The notes: generated by a model not told the origin, from the letters alone. 64,000 nucleotides of DNA from Novosphingobium sp. B1 (GCF_900176395.1 NZ_FWXL01000004.1:145001-209000); one strand, 5' to 3'; positions 36,951 to 45,739 are shown, counted from the stretch's first letter. Translations and numbers: made by a program.

Positions 36951-38075
36951 ATGCTCCAGCTAGCCGTAATCCTTCCGACCTACCGTGAACGCGCCAACAT
37001 CGCGCCCATGGTCGCGCGTCTCGATGCTGCACTTCAGGGTGTGGCCTGGGAAGCGATCTTTGTCGATGACAACAGCCCCGACGGCACCGCCGACGAGGCG
37101 CGCCGCATTTCGCTCGCCGATCCGCGCGTCCGCGTGATCGAGCGCATCGGCCGCCGAGGTCTCGCATCTGCGGCGATCGAGGGCATGTGCGCCACTGCCG
37201 CTCCGATCGTTGCGGTGATGGATGCCGACCAGCAGCACGATCCCGAACTGCTGCCCAGGATGCTCGCCGCAGTGCAGGGCGGCGAATACGATCTCGCCTA
37301 TGCCTCGCGCTTTGCCGAAGGCGCCAGCACCGAGGAATGGGGCCGTCCTGACCGGGTCAAGGCATCGGGCTTTGCCAATCGCATCGCCAACAAGGTCACC
37401 GGGGTCGAACTGTCCGATCCGATGAGCGGCTATTTCATGCTCCGCGCCGAAACCTTGCGCGCGGATGCCCACCGGCTCTCGGGCGTCGGCTTCAAGATCC
37501 TGCTCGATATCCTTGCGACGGTCGACCGCCCGCTCAAGGTCAAGGAATTCCCCCTCAATTTCGTCGCCCGGGTCGAGGGTGAGAGCAAGCTGGACCAGAC
37601 CGTGGTGTTCGAATTCCTCGTGGGCCTTTACGACAAGTGGCTTGGCCGCATCATCCCGACCCGTTTTGCGCTGTTCGGCACGGTCGGCGCGATGGGCGTT
37701 GCGGTGCAGCTGGGCGCGCTGTGGGTCCTGCTCAAGCTCATCGCCGGCGAGCGTTTCGTCTATGGCAACTGGTCGGAAAGCGCGACGTTCAACACCGCCA
37801 ACACGCTGGCGGCGATCATCGCGATGACCTTCAACTTCGTCTTGAACAACGAACTGACCTATTCCGACAAGCGGCTGCGCGGCTTTGGCCCGCTGCTGCG
37901 CGGCTGGGCCCAGTTCGCGCTGACCTGCTCGCTCGGCCTGCTCACCAACATCGGTTCGGCCGCCGTGCTCAAGACCATCGGCTTCCATGATGTTATCGCG
38001 GTGATCGTCGGCATCGTGCTCGGCTCGGTGTGGAACTTCGCGCTGTCCTCGCGCTTCGTCTGGGGCAAGTACTGA
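36951..38075 (+). CDS. GT2 polyprenyl-phosphate glycosyltransferase fused to GtrA domain
   Basis: 374 residues in two parts. The first 230 are a dolichol-phosphate-mannose-synthase-like GT2 domain: AVILPTYRERANIAPMV, IFVDDNSPDGTAD and MDADQQHDPELL with the DxD metal site. The rest is a GtrA-like domain with four helices (FALFGTVGAMGVAVQLGAL onward) predicted to flip the product. It should attach a sugar to polyprenyl phosphate and move it across the membrane. The gene follows leuB after 12 bp and precedes the DUF2238 gene by one base. Confidence 0.9.
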   Translation: MLQLAVILPTYRERANIAPMVARLDAALQGVAWEAIFVDDNSPDGTADEARRISLADPRVRVIERIGRRGLASAAIEGMCATAAPIVAVMDADQQHDPELLPRMLAAVQGGEYDLAYASRFAEGASTEEWGRPDRVKASGFANRIANKVTGVELSDPMSGYFMLRAETLRADAHRLSGVGFKILLDILATVDRPLKVKEFPLNFVARVEGESKLDQTVVFEFLVGLYDKWLGRIIPTRFALFGTVGAMGVAVQLGALWVLLKLIAGERFVYGNWSESATFNTANTLAAIIAMTFNFVLNNELTYSDKRLRGFGPLLRGWAQFALTCSLGLLTNIGSAAVLKTIGFHDVIAVIVGIVLGSVWNFALSSRFVWGKY

Positions 38076-38076
38076 T

Positions 38077-38709
38077 TTGCGCGCGGTCGCGGGGATACCG
38101 GGACCGCAGGCACTTTTGCTCGGGCTCGCCGCAACCGGCGCGCTGTTCAGCCTGATCGACACGCCCTATCCGGCGCTGGCCCCACTGCAGAACCTGCCGA
38201 CGCTCGCGATAGTTGCCGGTTTATGGCTTGCCCTGCGGCGCTGGCCGATGCCGACCAGCGCGGTGGCGTGCATTGCCCTGTTCCTGGCGCTCCACACGAT
38301 CGGCGGGCGCTACATCTATTCCTATGTGCCTTACGAACGCTGGCTGGCCGCCATCGGCCTGCCGTCGTTCGATCATGCCCTCGGTCTGGGTCGCAATTCA
38401 TGGGACCGCCTCGTCCACTACAGCTTCGGCGCATTGTGGGCATGGCCCATCGCCTGCTGGCTTTCGCGCCATCGCGGCCTGTCGCCCGCCCTTGCCACCT
38501 ACATCGCGGTCGAATTCGTGCTGGCGGGCAGTGCGCTCTACGAGATCTTCGAATGGCAATTGACCATCCTCATGGCCGGGCCTGATGCCGATGCCTACAA
38601 CGGCCAGCAGGGTGACCTGTGGGATGCGCAGAAAGACATGGCGATGGCCGGACTGGGCGCACTGACGACGGCGGCCTGGCTGCGACTGCGCGTTACTTCC
38701 AGCTATTGA
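38077..38709 (+). CDS. DUF2238 (YjdF-like) integral membrane protein
   Basis: 210 residues with about six hydrophobic segments. The family pattern is HTIGGRYIYSYVPYERW, WDRLVHYSFGALWAWP and YEIFEWQLT with the Glu/His residues of DUF2238. Function unknown. Start is TTG 38077, directly after the GT2-GtrA stop, suggesting coupled translation. Its last 17 bases overlap the 3' end of the convergent PMT-type gene. Confidence 0.85.
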   Translation: MRAVAGIPGPQALLLGLAATGALFSLIDTPYPALAPLQNLPTLAIVAGLWLALRRWPMPTSAVACIALFLALHTIGGRYIYSYVPYERWLAAIGLPSFDHALGLGRNSWDRLVHYSFGALWAWPIACWLSRHRGLSPALATYIAVEFVLAGSALYEIFEWQLTILMAGPDADAYNGQQGDLWDAQKDMAMAGLGALTTAAWLRLRVTSSY

Positions 38710-40027
38710 GCCAGGTGTAGTCCCGGTACGAATCCTTGCGCGGCAGTTCCCCTGCCGAAAGGATCGGGTAGAAGCCGATGAACAGCCCGAAGGCGAGGAC
38801 CAGCGTCACCTTGGCCGGCCAGCGCAGGCCAAGGTCCCACCACTCGCCCAGCACCAGCGCCAACGCAGCCAGCAGGAAGCAGCTTGCCAGCATGTAATGG
38901 TAGTAGAACTGCACCGGCTTGCCGTTCACCGCCCAGAAGCCCACCAGCAGAACATAGGCGGCAAAGACCAGCAGGTGCAGTCTCTTGCCCCTGAACCCGT
39001 CCCACGCGCAGAACAGCAGCGCCGGCAGCCCGGCCAGCATCGTGAAGGGATTGCCCAGCATCAGCACGCCGCGCTGCGCACCGTCGATGTTTTCATACAG
39101 GAACCAGATCGGCCGGATGTTCGCCATCCACTGCCACCACCGGCTCATGTAGGTATGCGGCTTCTTCACGCTGTCCTGCAATTGCAGCATGTACTGCTGC
39201 CAGTGCCACAGCTTGCCCACTGAAAGCGGGTCCTTCTCGTAGTAGAAGGCCGGCAGGAACGTGGTGAAATAGATCAGCAGCGGCAGCACGCCGAGCCAAA
39301 GCGCCGCCTCGATCAGGGACACGCCGGGAACCGGCCCGAACCCGCGCGAGGTCCAGAGCAGTCCTGCCCTGCGGCCCTTCAGCGCTTCCCATCGGTTCCA
39401 CGCGAACAGCAGGCCCGGGAGCGGCAACAGCAGCACGCCGTTCCACTTGGCCCCCAGCGAAAGGCCCATGAACAGGCCGGTCAGCACAAGATGCAGCCGC
39501 GCGCGCGGTGGCTTGCCCGAGGGATTGCGCCACGCCAGCGCCCATTGCCAGATCGCCAGCGCCATGAACCCGGCCATCGCCATGTCGAGAATCGCGATGC
39601 GCGACATCATGAACCAGACGAAGTCGGTGGCGATCAGCAGCCCGAACAGGATCGTCGCGCTGCGCGAAAGGCTGGCCCACCACAGGCCGCGCATCATGGC
39701 CCACAGCCCGATCCCACCCAGCACGGCGGACGGGAAGCGCCAGCCGAACGAGGTATCGCCGATCAGTTCCATCGACCAGGCAATCAGCTGCTTGCCCACC
39801 AGCGGATGCTCGGGATTGAGCCGCGCCGTCAGGTCGATCAGCCGCCGCGCTGCCGGCAGGTAATGGATCTCGTCGAACATCGGCTTCGACGGGATGCCAA
39901 GGCGATGCAGGACAAGGAAGAAGAATCCCGCCGCAATGATCGCGCACCACATTGCCGGGTCGCGCTCGCGCTGCTGTTGCCCTGCGGGTTGGAACTGGTG
40001 CGAAAGGGTCTGATGCGGAGGCGTCAT
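38693..40027 (-). CDS. PMT-family dolichyl/polyprenyl-phosphate-sugar glycosyltransferase
   Basis: 444-residue membrane protein with about eleven helices. It has the PMT/GT39 catalytic loop FDEIHYLPAARRLI (the Asp-Glu pair) and NPEHPLVGKQLIAWSM, then SFGWRFPSAVLG. Such enzymes transfer a sugar from a polyprenyl-phosphate donor to protein or lipid on the outer face of the inner membrane. The GT2-GtrA gene next to it is a plausible source of that donor. Divergent from metZ across 83 bp. Confidence 0.88.
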   Translation of the reverse strand: MTPPHQTLSHQFQPAGQQQRERDPAMWCAIIAAGFFFLVLHRLGIPSKPMFDEIHYLPAARRLIDLTARLNPEHPLVGKQLIAWSMELIGDTSFGWRFPSAVLGGIGLWAMMRGLWWASLSRSATILFGLLIATDFVWFMMSRIAILDMAMAGFMALAIWQWALAWRNPSGKPPRARLHLVLTGLFMGLSLGAKWNGVLLLPLPGLLFAWNRWEALKGRRAGLLWTSRGFGPVPGVSLIEAALWLGVLPLLIYFTTFLPAFYYEKDPLSVGKLWHWQQYMLQLQDSVKKPHTYMSRWWQWMANIRPIWFLYENIDGAQRGVLMLGNPFTMLAGLPALLFCAWDGFRGKRLHLLVFAAYVLLVGFWAVNGKPVQFYYHYMLASCFLLAALALVLGEWWDLGLRWPAKVTLVLAFGLFIGFYPILSAGELPRKDSYRDYTWLNSWK

Positions 40028-40110
40028 GCGCGCTGACCGATAAGCCGCCGGCCGCAGCTTCGCAATCCCGCCGCTTGCACGAAGCCCGCGCGAAAACTAA
40101 GGCAGGCGCC

Positions 40111-41319
40111 ATGAAACGCACCGCAGGCCAGGACCGTTCGATCACCCAGAAGTGGCGCCCCGCAACCCAGGCCGTGCGCGGCGGCACCTGGCGTTCGGAA
40201 ATGGGCGAGACGTCCGAGGCGCTGTTCCTCACCTCGGGCTTTACTTACGACGATGCCGCCACCGTTGCCGCGCGCTTCGCCGGCGAGGCCGAGGGCATGA
40301 CCTATTCGCGCCTGCAAAATCCCACCGTGCAGATGCTGGAAGAGCGCATTGCCCTGATGGAAGGCGCCGAGGCTTGCCGTACGCAGGCCACTGGCATGGC
40401 GGCGATGACCACCGCCCTGCTCTGCCAACTTTCCGCAGGCGATCACATCGTTGCCGCCAAGGCCGCGTTCGGATCGTGCCGCTGGCTGGTCGATAACCTG
40501 CTGCCGCGCTTCGGCGTGGAAGGCACCACGATCCACGCCTCGGACAACGCAGCGTGGGAAGCCGCCATCAAGCCGAACACCAAGGTGTTCTTCTTCGAAA
40601 GCCCTGCGAACCCGACGATGGACGTCGTCGATCTCGAGTTCGTCTGCGCGCTGGCAAAGAAGCACGGCATCACCACCGTGGTCGACAACGCCTTTGCAAC
40701 CAGCGCGCTGCAGCGACCGATGGACTTCGGCGCCGATGTCGTCGCCTATTCGGCCACGAAGATGATGGACGGACAGGGCCGTGTCATGGCTGGCGCCGTC
40801 TGCGGCTCGGCAGACTGGATCAACAACGTACTCCTGCCCTTCCAGCGCAATACCGGCCCGAACATTGCCGCCTTCAACGCCTGGGTAGTTCACAAGGGGC
40901 TTGAGACGCTGGACCTGCGCATCCACCGCCAGAGCGAGAATGCGCTCAAGGTCGCCAGCTTCGTTGAAGGCCGCGTGCCCCGCCTGCTCTATCCGCACCT
41001 GCCAAGCCACCCGCAGTACGAACTGGCGAAAAAGCAGATGAAGGCCGGCGGCACGATCTTCTCCTTCCACCTCGATGGCGGGCTGAAGCAGGCGCACACC
41101 TTGCTCGACGCGCTGCAACTGATCGACATCTCGAACAACATCGGCGATTCGCGCTCGCTGATGTGCCACCCGGCGTCGACCACGCATTATGGCGTCGGTC
41201 CGGAAACCCGGGCCGACATGGGCGTGGGCGAAGGCATGCTGCGCCTCAACGTCGGACTGGAAGATCCCGACGATCTGATCGAGGATCTCGACCAGGCCCT
41301 GCGCGCTGCGGGCCTTTGA
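40111..41319 (+). CDS. metZ: O-succinylhomoserine sulfhydrylase
   Basis: 402-residue PLP enzyme of the Cys/Met metabolism family; makes homocysteine from O-succinylhomoserine and sulfide in the direct route of methionine synthesis. Key parts: YSRLQNPTVQMLEERIALMEGAEACRTQ, DNAFATSALQRPMDFGADVV and the PLP lysine in YSATKMMDGQGRVMAG, plus SLMCHPASTTH near the C-terminus. ATG 40111 is preceded by AAGGCAGG. metX or metA is not adjacent. The MetZ rather than MetB assignment is by sequence feel for alphaproteobacteria. Confidence 0.9.
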   Translation: MKRTAGQDRSITQKWRPATQAVRGGTWRSEMGETSEALFLTSGFTYDDAATVAARFAGEAEGMTYSRLQNPTVQMLEERIALMEGAEACRTQATGMAAMTTALLCQLSAGDHIVAAKAAFGSCRWLVDNLLPRFGVEGTTIHASDNAAWEAAIKPNTKVFFFESPANPTMDVVDLEFVCALAKKHGITTVVDNAFATSALQRPMDFGADVVAYSATKMMDGQGRVMAGAVCGSADWINNVLLPFQRNTGPNIAAFNAWVVHKGLETLDLRIHRQSENALKVASFVEGRVPRLLYPHLPSHPQYELAKKQMKAGGTIFSFHLDGGLKQAHTLLDALQLIDISNNIGDSRSLMCHPASTTHYGVGPETRADMGVGEGMLRLNVGLEDPDDLIEDLDQALRAAGL

Positions 41320-41424
41320 TCTAACCGCTTGCGGTTGATCTGCGATAACCGCTGCCGCCATTGTGGTTGCATCCTGCCCGGCAATCCGTAACAGTCGGAG
41401 CCGGGCGGGGTCGTAACGGAGCAA

Positions 41425-42768
41425 TTGGCATTGCTGGCCGAAGCGCATCTTTCTGCAATCATCCAATCTTCTGACGATGCCATCATCAGCAAGGACCTGT
41501 CCGGAACGGTGCTGAGTTGGAACCCCGCTGCCACGCGCATCTTCGGCTTCAGCGAAGACGAGATGGTAGGGCAGTCGATCCGCAAGCTCATTCCGGATGA
41601 CCGCCAGACCGAAGAAGATATCATCCTTGCCCGGATCGCGCGCGGGGATCGCGTACAGAGTTTCGACACGGTACGGCAGCGCAGCGACGGCACGCCGATT
41701 CACGTTTCGCTGACGATTTCGCCGATTGTCGATGCTTCCGGCCGCATCATCGGCGCCAGCAAGATCGCACGCGACATCACCGCACGAGTACAGGGCCAGA
41801 AGGCGCTGGCGGAAAGCGAAGCGCGCTTTCGCATGCTGGCCGACAATATTACCCAGCTTGCCTGGGTGGCCGACAAGACCGGCTCGATCGGCTGGTACAA
41901 TCAGCGCTGGTACGATTACACCGGCGTTCCCCAGGGATCGACCGATGGCTGGGGCTGGGATGTCGTCCACCATCCCGATCACGTCGCCCGCGTGACCGAA
42001 CACTTCAAGACGAGCATGCTGTCCGGCGTCGAATGGGAGGACACTTTCCCGCTACGCAGCAAGGATGGCGAATGGCGCTGGTTCCTGTCTCGCGCCATGC
42101 CGATCCGCGATGGCGGCGACGAGATCCTGTACTGGTTCGGGACCAACACCGACGTCACCGACATGCTCGAGAAGGAAGAGCAGATTCGCGTGCTCCTGAT
42201 GGAGGTGAATCATCGCTCCAAGAACCTGCTCGCCGTGGTGCAGGCGCTTGCCCGCCGTTCGGGCAGCAACGATGTCGAATTCCTGAGGCGTTTCGAAAGC
42301 CGGCTGGCGAGCCTGTCGGCAAATCAGGATCTTCTGGTCAAACGAGGCTGGTCGACCATCCTGATGGACGAACTGGTGGAGGCCCAGCTGGCAATCCTTG
42401 GCCGGGACAGCCAGGCGCAGATCCGCGTGAAAGGCGAATCGGTCCCGCTAAGCCCGCGAAGTGCCGAGATCATCGGCATGGCACTGCACGAACTCGCCAC
42501 GAATGCGCTGAAATACGGCGCACTCAGCGTTCCCGGCGGCAGGGTCGAGCTCGCTTGGCAGGTGAAGGACCAGTTCTTCTGCGTGGACTGGATCGAACAG
42601 GGCGGCCCGGTTGTGGCCGAACCGGTGCGGCATGGCTTTGGCACAACCCTGATCCGGCACATCCCTGCGCGCAGTCTCGAGGCCGAGGTGACGCTTGATT
42701 ACGCGCGGACTGGCCTGCGGTGGCACATCCGCTGTCCGGTCGCCACCGCGCGCAGTCTTGAAAGCTGA
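41425..42768 (+). CDS. PAS-PAS HWE-type histidine kinase
   Basis: About 447 residues: two PAS domains (SDDAIISKDLSGTVLSWN, then FRMLADNITQLAWVADKTG with its PAC region) followed by an HWE kinase core. The phosphorylated His is in EVNHRSKNLLAVVQAL; HELATNALKYGAL is the N-box and VDWIEQGGP holds the WxE motif. No helix, so cytoplasmic. The start is probably TTG 41425, with GGAG just upstream; TTG 41431 is an alternative. No response regulator is nearby, so it is an orphan kinase, perhaps of general stress or light signalling. Confidence 0.88.
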   Translation: MALLAEAHLSAIIQSSDDAIISKDLSGTVLSWNPAATRIFGFSEDEMVGQSIRKLIPDDRQTEEDIILARIARGDRVQSFDTVRQRSDGTPIHVSLTISPIVDASGRIIGASKIARDITARVQGQKALAESEARFRMLADNITQLAWVADKTGSIGWYNQRWYDYTGVPQGSTDGWGWDVVHHPDHVARVTEHFKTSMLSGVEWEDTFPLRSKDGEWRWFLSRAMPIRDGGDEILYWFGTNTDVTDMLEKEEQIRVLLMEVNHRSKNLLAVVQALARRSGSNDVEFLRRFESRLASLSANQDLLVKRGWSTILMDELVEAQLAILGRDSQAQIRVKGESVPLSPRSAEIIGMALHELATNALKYGALSVPGGRVELAWQVKDQFFCVDWIEQGGPVVAEPVRHGFGTTLIRHIPARSLEAEVTLDYARTGLRWHIRCPVATARSLES

Positions 42769-42850
42769 ACCAGCCGCTTTTTCGCCGCGCTGCAGTTCAA
42801 TAAGACAGGCGGGTTCGAACCCTTCAGGCGAACCTGCGCCGGAAGCGCCT

Positions 42851-43132
42851 TCAGCTCGCCAGATTGTCGCCCTGATTGGTTGCTGCCGCCTGTTGGCCAG
42901 CCTCCAGCGCGGCAATGCGGGCCTTGAGCGCTTCGACTTCCTCGCGGGCGGTGGCAGCCAGTTCCTTGACCGCGTCGAACTCCTCGCGGCTGACGAAATC
43001 GAGCCCGCCGAACACTTCCTTGGCCTTCTCGCGCGCGTTCTCGCCCGCTTCGCGTCCCATGCCCGCGATTGTTCCGGCAGCGCTGTTCAGCAGCTTGACG
43101 AAATCGGCGATCATCGGGTTTTCACTCTGCAT
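42851..43132 (-). CDS. ubiK: UbiK/BMFP family accessory factor
   Basis: 93-residue helical protein of the BMFP (YqiC/UbiK) family that helps ubiquinone biosynthesis and binds membranes. Pattern: MIADFVKLLNSAAGTIAGMG, FVSREEFDAVKELAATAREE and a C-terminal coiled coil (EEVEALKARIAALEA). Start at ATG 43132; ATG 43114 would also keep the conserved region. It is downstream of the tspO-like gene's convergent partner region, on the minus strand. Symbol is family-based. Confidence 0.85.
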   Translation of the reverse strand: MQSENPMIADFVKLLNSAAGTIAGMGREAGENAREKAKEVFGGLDFVSREEFDAVKELAATAREEVEALKARIAALEAGQQAAATNQGDNLAS

Positions 43133-43227
43133 GGGCTTGGGTCCTGCTCTCGCGCTCGGCCATAATGGCGAACGCGGCACCTATTTGGTCGGTGCAGGTG
43201 GCTCCTGCAAGTGGCCGAATGGTGAAA

Positions 43228-43782
43228 TCAGATTTCCACGCGCACGGGACGCGAAGAACCGAAGGCCCCGTCGGCGTCCGGATTCAGCCGCCCAAACTCG
43301 TACGTCAGCACCGATGCGAAGCACACCCAGGCAAGATAGGGCACCAGCAGCATCGCTGCCACCGGCCGCACCCGCCAGAACAGGACGATCGTGACGACGA
43401 TCATCACCGCCATCGCCACCGTGATCCAGAAGGCGACGGTGATCTGGTGCAAGGCGAAGAAGGCCGGAGACCAGGCCAGGTTGATCGCAAGCTGGACGAC
43501 GCAAGCGGCAACGGCAGGCCCCCTGCCTTGTGCCCCGCGCGCTGAAAGGATCATCGCCAGCGCCAGGCCCATCAGCAGGTAAAGCACCGACCACACGATC
43601 CCGAAGGCTGCCGGTGGCGGATAGATCGAGGGCTTGACCAGATCGTCGAACCACGGGTTGCCCGGCCCGCTACCCGCGGCCTGCCCTGAAAGAAAGCCAA
43701 GCGCAACGATCAGGGGAATTGTGAACAGCGCCCAGCGCAGAAGGCTGGCGCGGAGCTGGCCGGTAGAAGCGAGGTAGTTCAT
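43228..43782 (-). CDS. tspO: TspO/MBR family membrane protein
   Basis: 184 residues with five predicted helices. The TspO signatures are WFDDLVKPSIYPPPAAFGIVWSVLY, NLAWSPAFFALHQ and PYLAWVCFASVLTY. In alphaproteobacteria TspO proteins bind porphyrins and affect tetrapyrrole and stress responses. The N-terminal 25 residues before helix 1 are longer than the core. Lies 95 bp upstream of ubiK on the same strand. Confidence 0.95.
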   Translation of the reverse strand: MNYLASTGQLRASLLRWALFTIPLIVALGFLSGQAAGSGPGNPWFDDLVKPSIYPPPAAFGIVWSVLYLLMGLALAMILSARGAQGRGPAVAACVVQLAINLAWSPAFFALHQITVAFWITVAMAVMIVVTIVLFWRVRPVAAMLLVPYLAWVCFASVLTYEFGRLNPDADGAFGSSRPVRVEI

Positions 43783-43905
43783 GGCACCCGTTGGTTAAGC
43801 GCAGAAAAGCGCGATTCGCCGTGGATATTGGCGGGGTGCGAGACACTGCGCAATGCGAAGTCCATCCAACCGCAATCCCGGTCGGAGACAGATACGGTGG
43901 ATAAG

Positions 43906-44661
43906 TCAGTTTCGTTCCGCTGAAATCAGGAACTCGACGTTTCCTTCCGGCCCCGTGATCGGGCTGGGGACGATCCCCTGCGCGTCCCAGCCATCACCCT
44001 CCAGCCAATTGCGGATCTCGTCGCACACCCGTTCATGCAAGGCTGGATCGCGCACCACGCCGCCCTTGCCGACTTCGGCCTTGCCCACCTCGAATTGCGG
44101 CTTGATCAGGGCCACCAGCCGCGTCGGCCGCGCCGCCAGTGCCAGCGGCACCTCGAGCACCTTGCGCAAGCCGATGAAGCTTGCATCGCAGACCACCCAT
44201 GTCGCGGGCCGGTTTATATGAGCCGGCGTCAGGATGCGTGCGCTGGTCTGTTCGAGCACGGTGACGCGCGGGTCCTGCCGCAGCTTCCAGGCAAGCTGGT
44301 TGGTGCCCGAATCCACCGCAAAGACGTGATCGGCACCACCTTGCAGCAGCACGTCGGTAAAGCCGCCGGTGGAGCTGCCGATGTCCATCGCGGTGACGCC
44401 CGCCGGGTCGAGCCCGAAGTGCGCTATTGCGTGCGCCAGCTTGATCCCACCGCGCGAAACCCACGGATGGTCGCGTCCGCGAACGTCGAGCGGGGCATCG
44501 CTGGCAAGCGGCTGGCCTGCCTTGGCGATCTTGGTTTCCCCCGAGAACACCAGCCCCGCAAGGATCAGCGCCTGTGCGCGGGCGCGGCTTTCGACAAGGC
44601 CCCGCTCGACCAGCAACTGATCCACTCTGGCTTTCTGTTTGGGGGTGCGGGTTGAGGTCAT
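43906..44661 (-). CDS. tlyA: TlyA family rRNA methyltransferase/hemolysin
   Basis: 251 residues: an N-terminal S4 RNA-binding domain (VDQLLVERGLVESRARAQALILAGLVFS) and a FtsJ-like methyltransferase domain (AMDIGSSTGGFTDVLLQGGADHVFAVD, with KPQFE near the end). TlyA 2'-O-methylates 16S and/or 23S rRNA. ATG 44661 gives MTSTRTPKQKARVDQ. It faces away from the lipoprotein gene across 25 bp only. Confidence 0.92.
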   Translation of the reverse strand: MTSTRTPKQKARVDQLLVERGLVESRARAQALILAGLVFSGETKIAKAGQPLASDAPLDVRGRDHPWVSRGGIKLAHAIAHFGLDPAGVTAMDIGSSTGGFTDVLLQGGADHVFAVDSGTNQLAWKLRQDPRVTVLEQTSARILTPAHINRPATWVVCDASFIGLRKVLEVPLALAARPTRLVALIKPQFEVGKAEVGKGGVVRDPALHERVCDEIRNWLEGDGWDAQGIVPSPITGPEGNVEFLISAERN

Positions 44662-44686
44662 GGCAGGTTCCTTCCATAACTGGCCC

Positions 44687-45229
44687 ATGAAGATCAACCG
44701 CGCCTCGCTCTCCGGCCCCGTTTTGTCCAGTGTCCTCGCGCTCATGGTTTCGGCCTGCGCCGCGCCCACGGTCGTGCCCCAGGCACCAACTCCAGCGCCT
44801 CGCCCGGCACCTGCCCCCCCGCCACCCGCCCCCGCGGCCACTGCGCCCAAGGACTGGCGCGATGCCCCGCAGACGGCCGGCGACTGGACCTATCAGCCCG
44901 GCATTGCCCGCTTTGGCAGCCCGCAAGGCACCCTGTTCGCGATGGCCTGCAACCGCAGCGCGGGAACGATCAGCCTGCTGCGCACCGGCACGTCGAGCGT
45001 GGCCCTGCCGATGACAGTCGCGACCACCAGCGAGACCCGCGCCCTTTCGGCAGACCCCGCGCCACAAGGGCAGCCGCAGCTTGTCACCGCCCTGCCCGTG
45101 CGCGATGCCCTGCTCGATGCAATGGCCTTCAGCCGTGGACGTTTCTCGGTGGAAGTGAACGGGTTGCCGACGCTGTACCTTCCCGCCTGGGCAGAAGTGG
45201 GAAGGGTCATCGAAGACTGCCGCAGGTGA
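44687..45229 (+). CDS. Hypothetical lipoprotein
   Basis: 180 residues. Signal sequence and lipobox VSACAAP (lipidated Cys at residue 25), a Pro/Ala-rich linker, then a globular domain with DWTYQPGIARFG, MACNRSAGTISLLRTG and a terminal Cys (IEDCRR) that may pair with the CNR cysteine. No domain recognised with confidence. Probably sits in the inner leaflet of the outer membrane. Divergent from tlyA, followed by the long ilvE leader region. Confidence 0.75.
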   Translation: MKINRASLSGPVLSSVLALMVSACAAPTVVPQAPTPAPRPAPAPPPPAPAATAPKDWRDAPQTAGDWTYQPGIARFGSPQGTLFAMACNRSAGTISLLRTGTSSVALPMTVATTSETRALSADPAPQGQPQLVTALPVRDALLDAMAFSRGRFSVEVNGLPTLYLPAWAEVGRVIEDCRR

Positions 45230-45508
45230 GCGAAGGTCAGGGGCAGGTCCAGGGTAGGTCGCGGCGAGGTTGGGCACAGATTCTGCCACCGGCGACGCAG
45301 GCCGGAAAAGCGATGGCAGTAGTTTCACCAGCCACCATTTCCGCGAGCGCGAAGCGGCAATTCTGACGGCAAATTTTTTTCGCGCAAGACTTGTTGTTTG
45401 TCCGCGGATGAATCACATTGAGGTCAAGGTCGAAGAGCAAACGCACTCCCGGCCCAGCAGGCCCAAAACCTGCGACTTTGGCTCAACAGCGCGAAAGGAG
45501 GTGATCCG

Positions 45509-45565
45509 ATGTCTCATGGTTCAGCAGAGAGGTCGGTACAGTCCCGCGCGAGGCATTATCGCTGA
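45509..45565 (+). CDS. Possible 18-codon small ORF with extreme Shine-Dalgarno
   Basis: Reads MSHGSAERSVQSRARHYR and stops. GAAAGGAGGTGATCC, the exact complement of 15 bases of the usual bacterial 16S rRNA 3' tail, lies one base before the ATG, with the GGAGG core seven bases away, ideal for initiation. The peptide is basic and Arg/Ser-rich. I cannot tell whether the peptide matters or whether the RNA is the functional product. A hairpin follows 56 bp downstream. Confidence 0.45.
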   Translation: MSHGSAERSVQSRARHYR

Positions 45566-45621
45566 GTTTCGATTTAAGCGATAAAGGCTTCGTGGGCGGC
45601 ACTTCCGGCCGCTGACCATGC

Positions 45622-45655
45622 GAAGGGCCGCTCGGATTGACCGACGCGGCCCTTC
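45622..45655 (+). terminator. Strong hairpin between small ORF and ilvE
   Basis: GAAGGGCCGC (45622-45631) pairs perfectly with GCGGCCCTTC (45646-45655); inside, TCGG pairs with CCGA around an ATTGA loop. The tail is ACATTTATTA, weak as a U-tract. Probably ends the small-ORF transcript 84 bp before ilvE, or acts as an attenuator-like structure. Confidence 0.6.
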
Positions 45656-45739
45656 ACATTTATTACATTCCGCTTGCCTTTCGCGCAACAATAGTTCACG
45701 GCGCTGCATCTTCGATTCTAGCGCAAGGACTGCCTCCCC

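Larger units (their letters stand above)
45230..45739. other. 510 bp region before ilvE without a standard gene
   Basis: The largest gap in the window. It contains a T-rich run (45371-45380), two overlapping short reading frames on the plus strand (45408-45584 and 45509-45565), a 15-base Shine-Dalgarno sequence (45493-45507) and a strong hairpin (45622-45655). The left 140 bases hold nothing I recognise. It could encode a conserved small RNA or a leader transcript. Confidence 0.6.

Noticed and set aside
42811..42822. GGGTTCGAACCC, resembling a tRNA T-arm
   Set aside because: It is a simple 12 bp palindrome; no acceptor, D or anticodon stem can be formed around it on either strand.
43181..43654. 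157-codon minus-strand frame overlapping tspO in another phase
   Set aside because: Shadow of tspO, whose motifs are all in the other frame.
45237..45446. 69-codon minus-strand frame before ilvE
   Set aside because: No ribosome site, no domain and no neighbour support; the plus-strand signals explain the region better.
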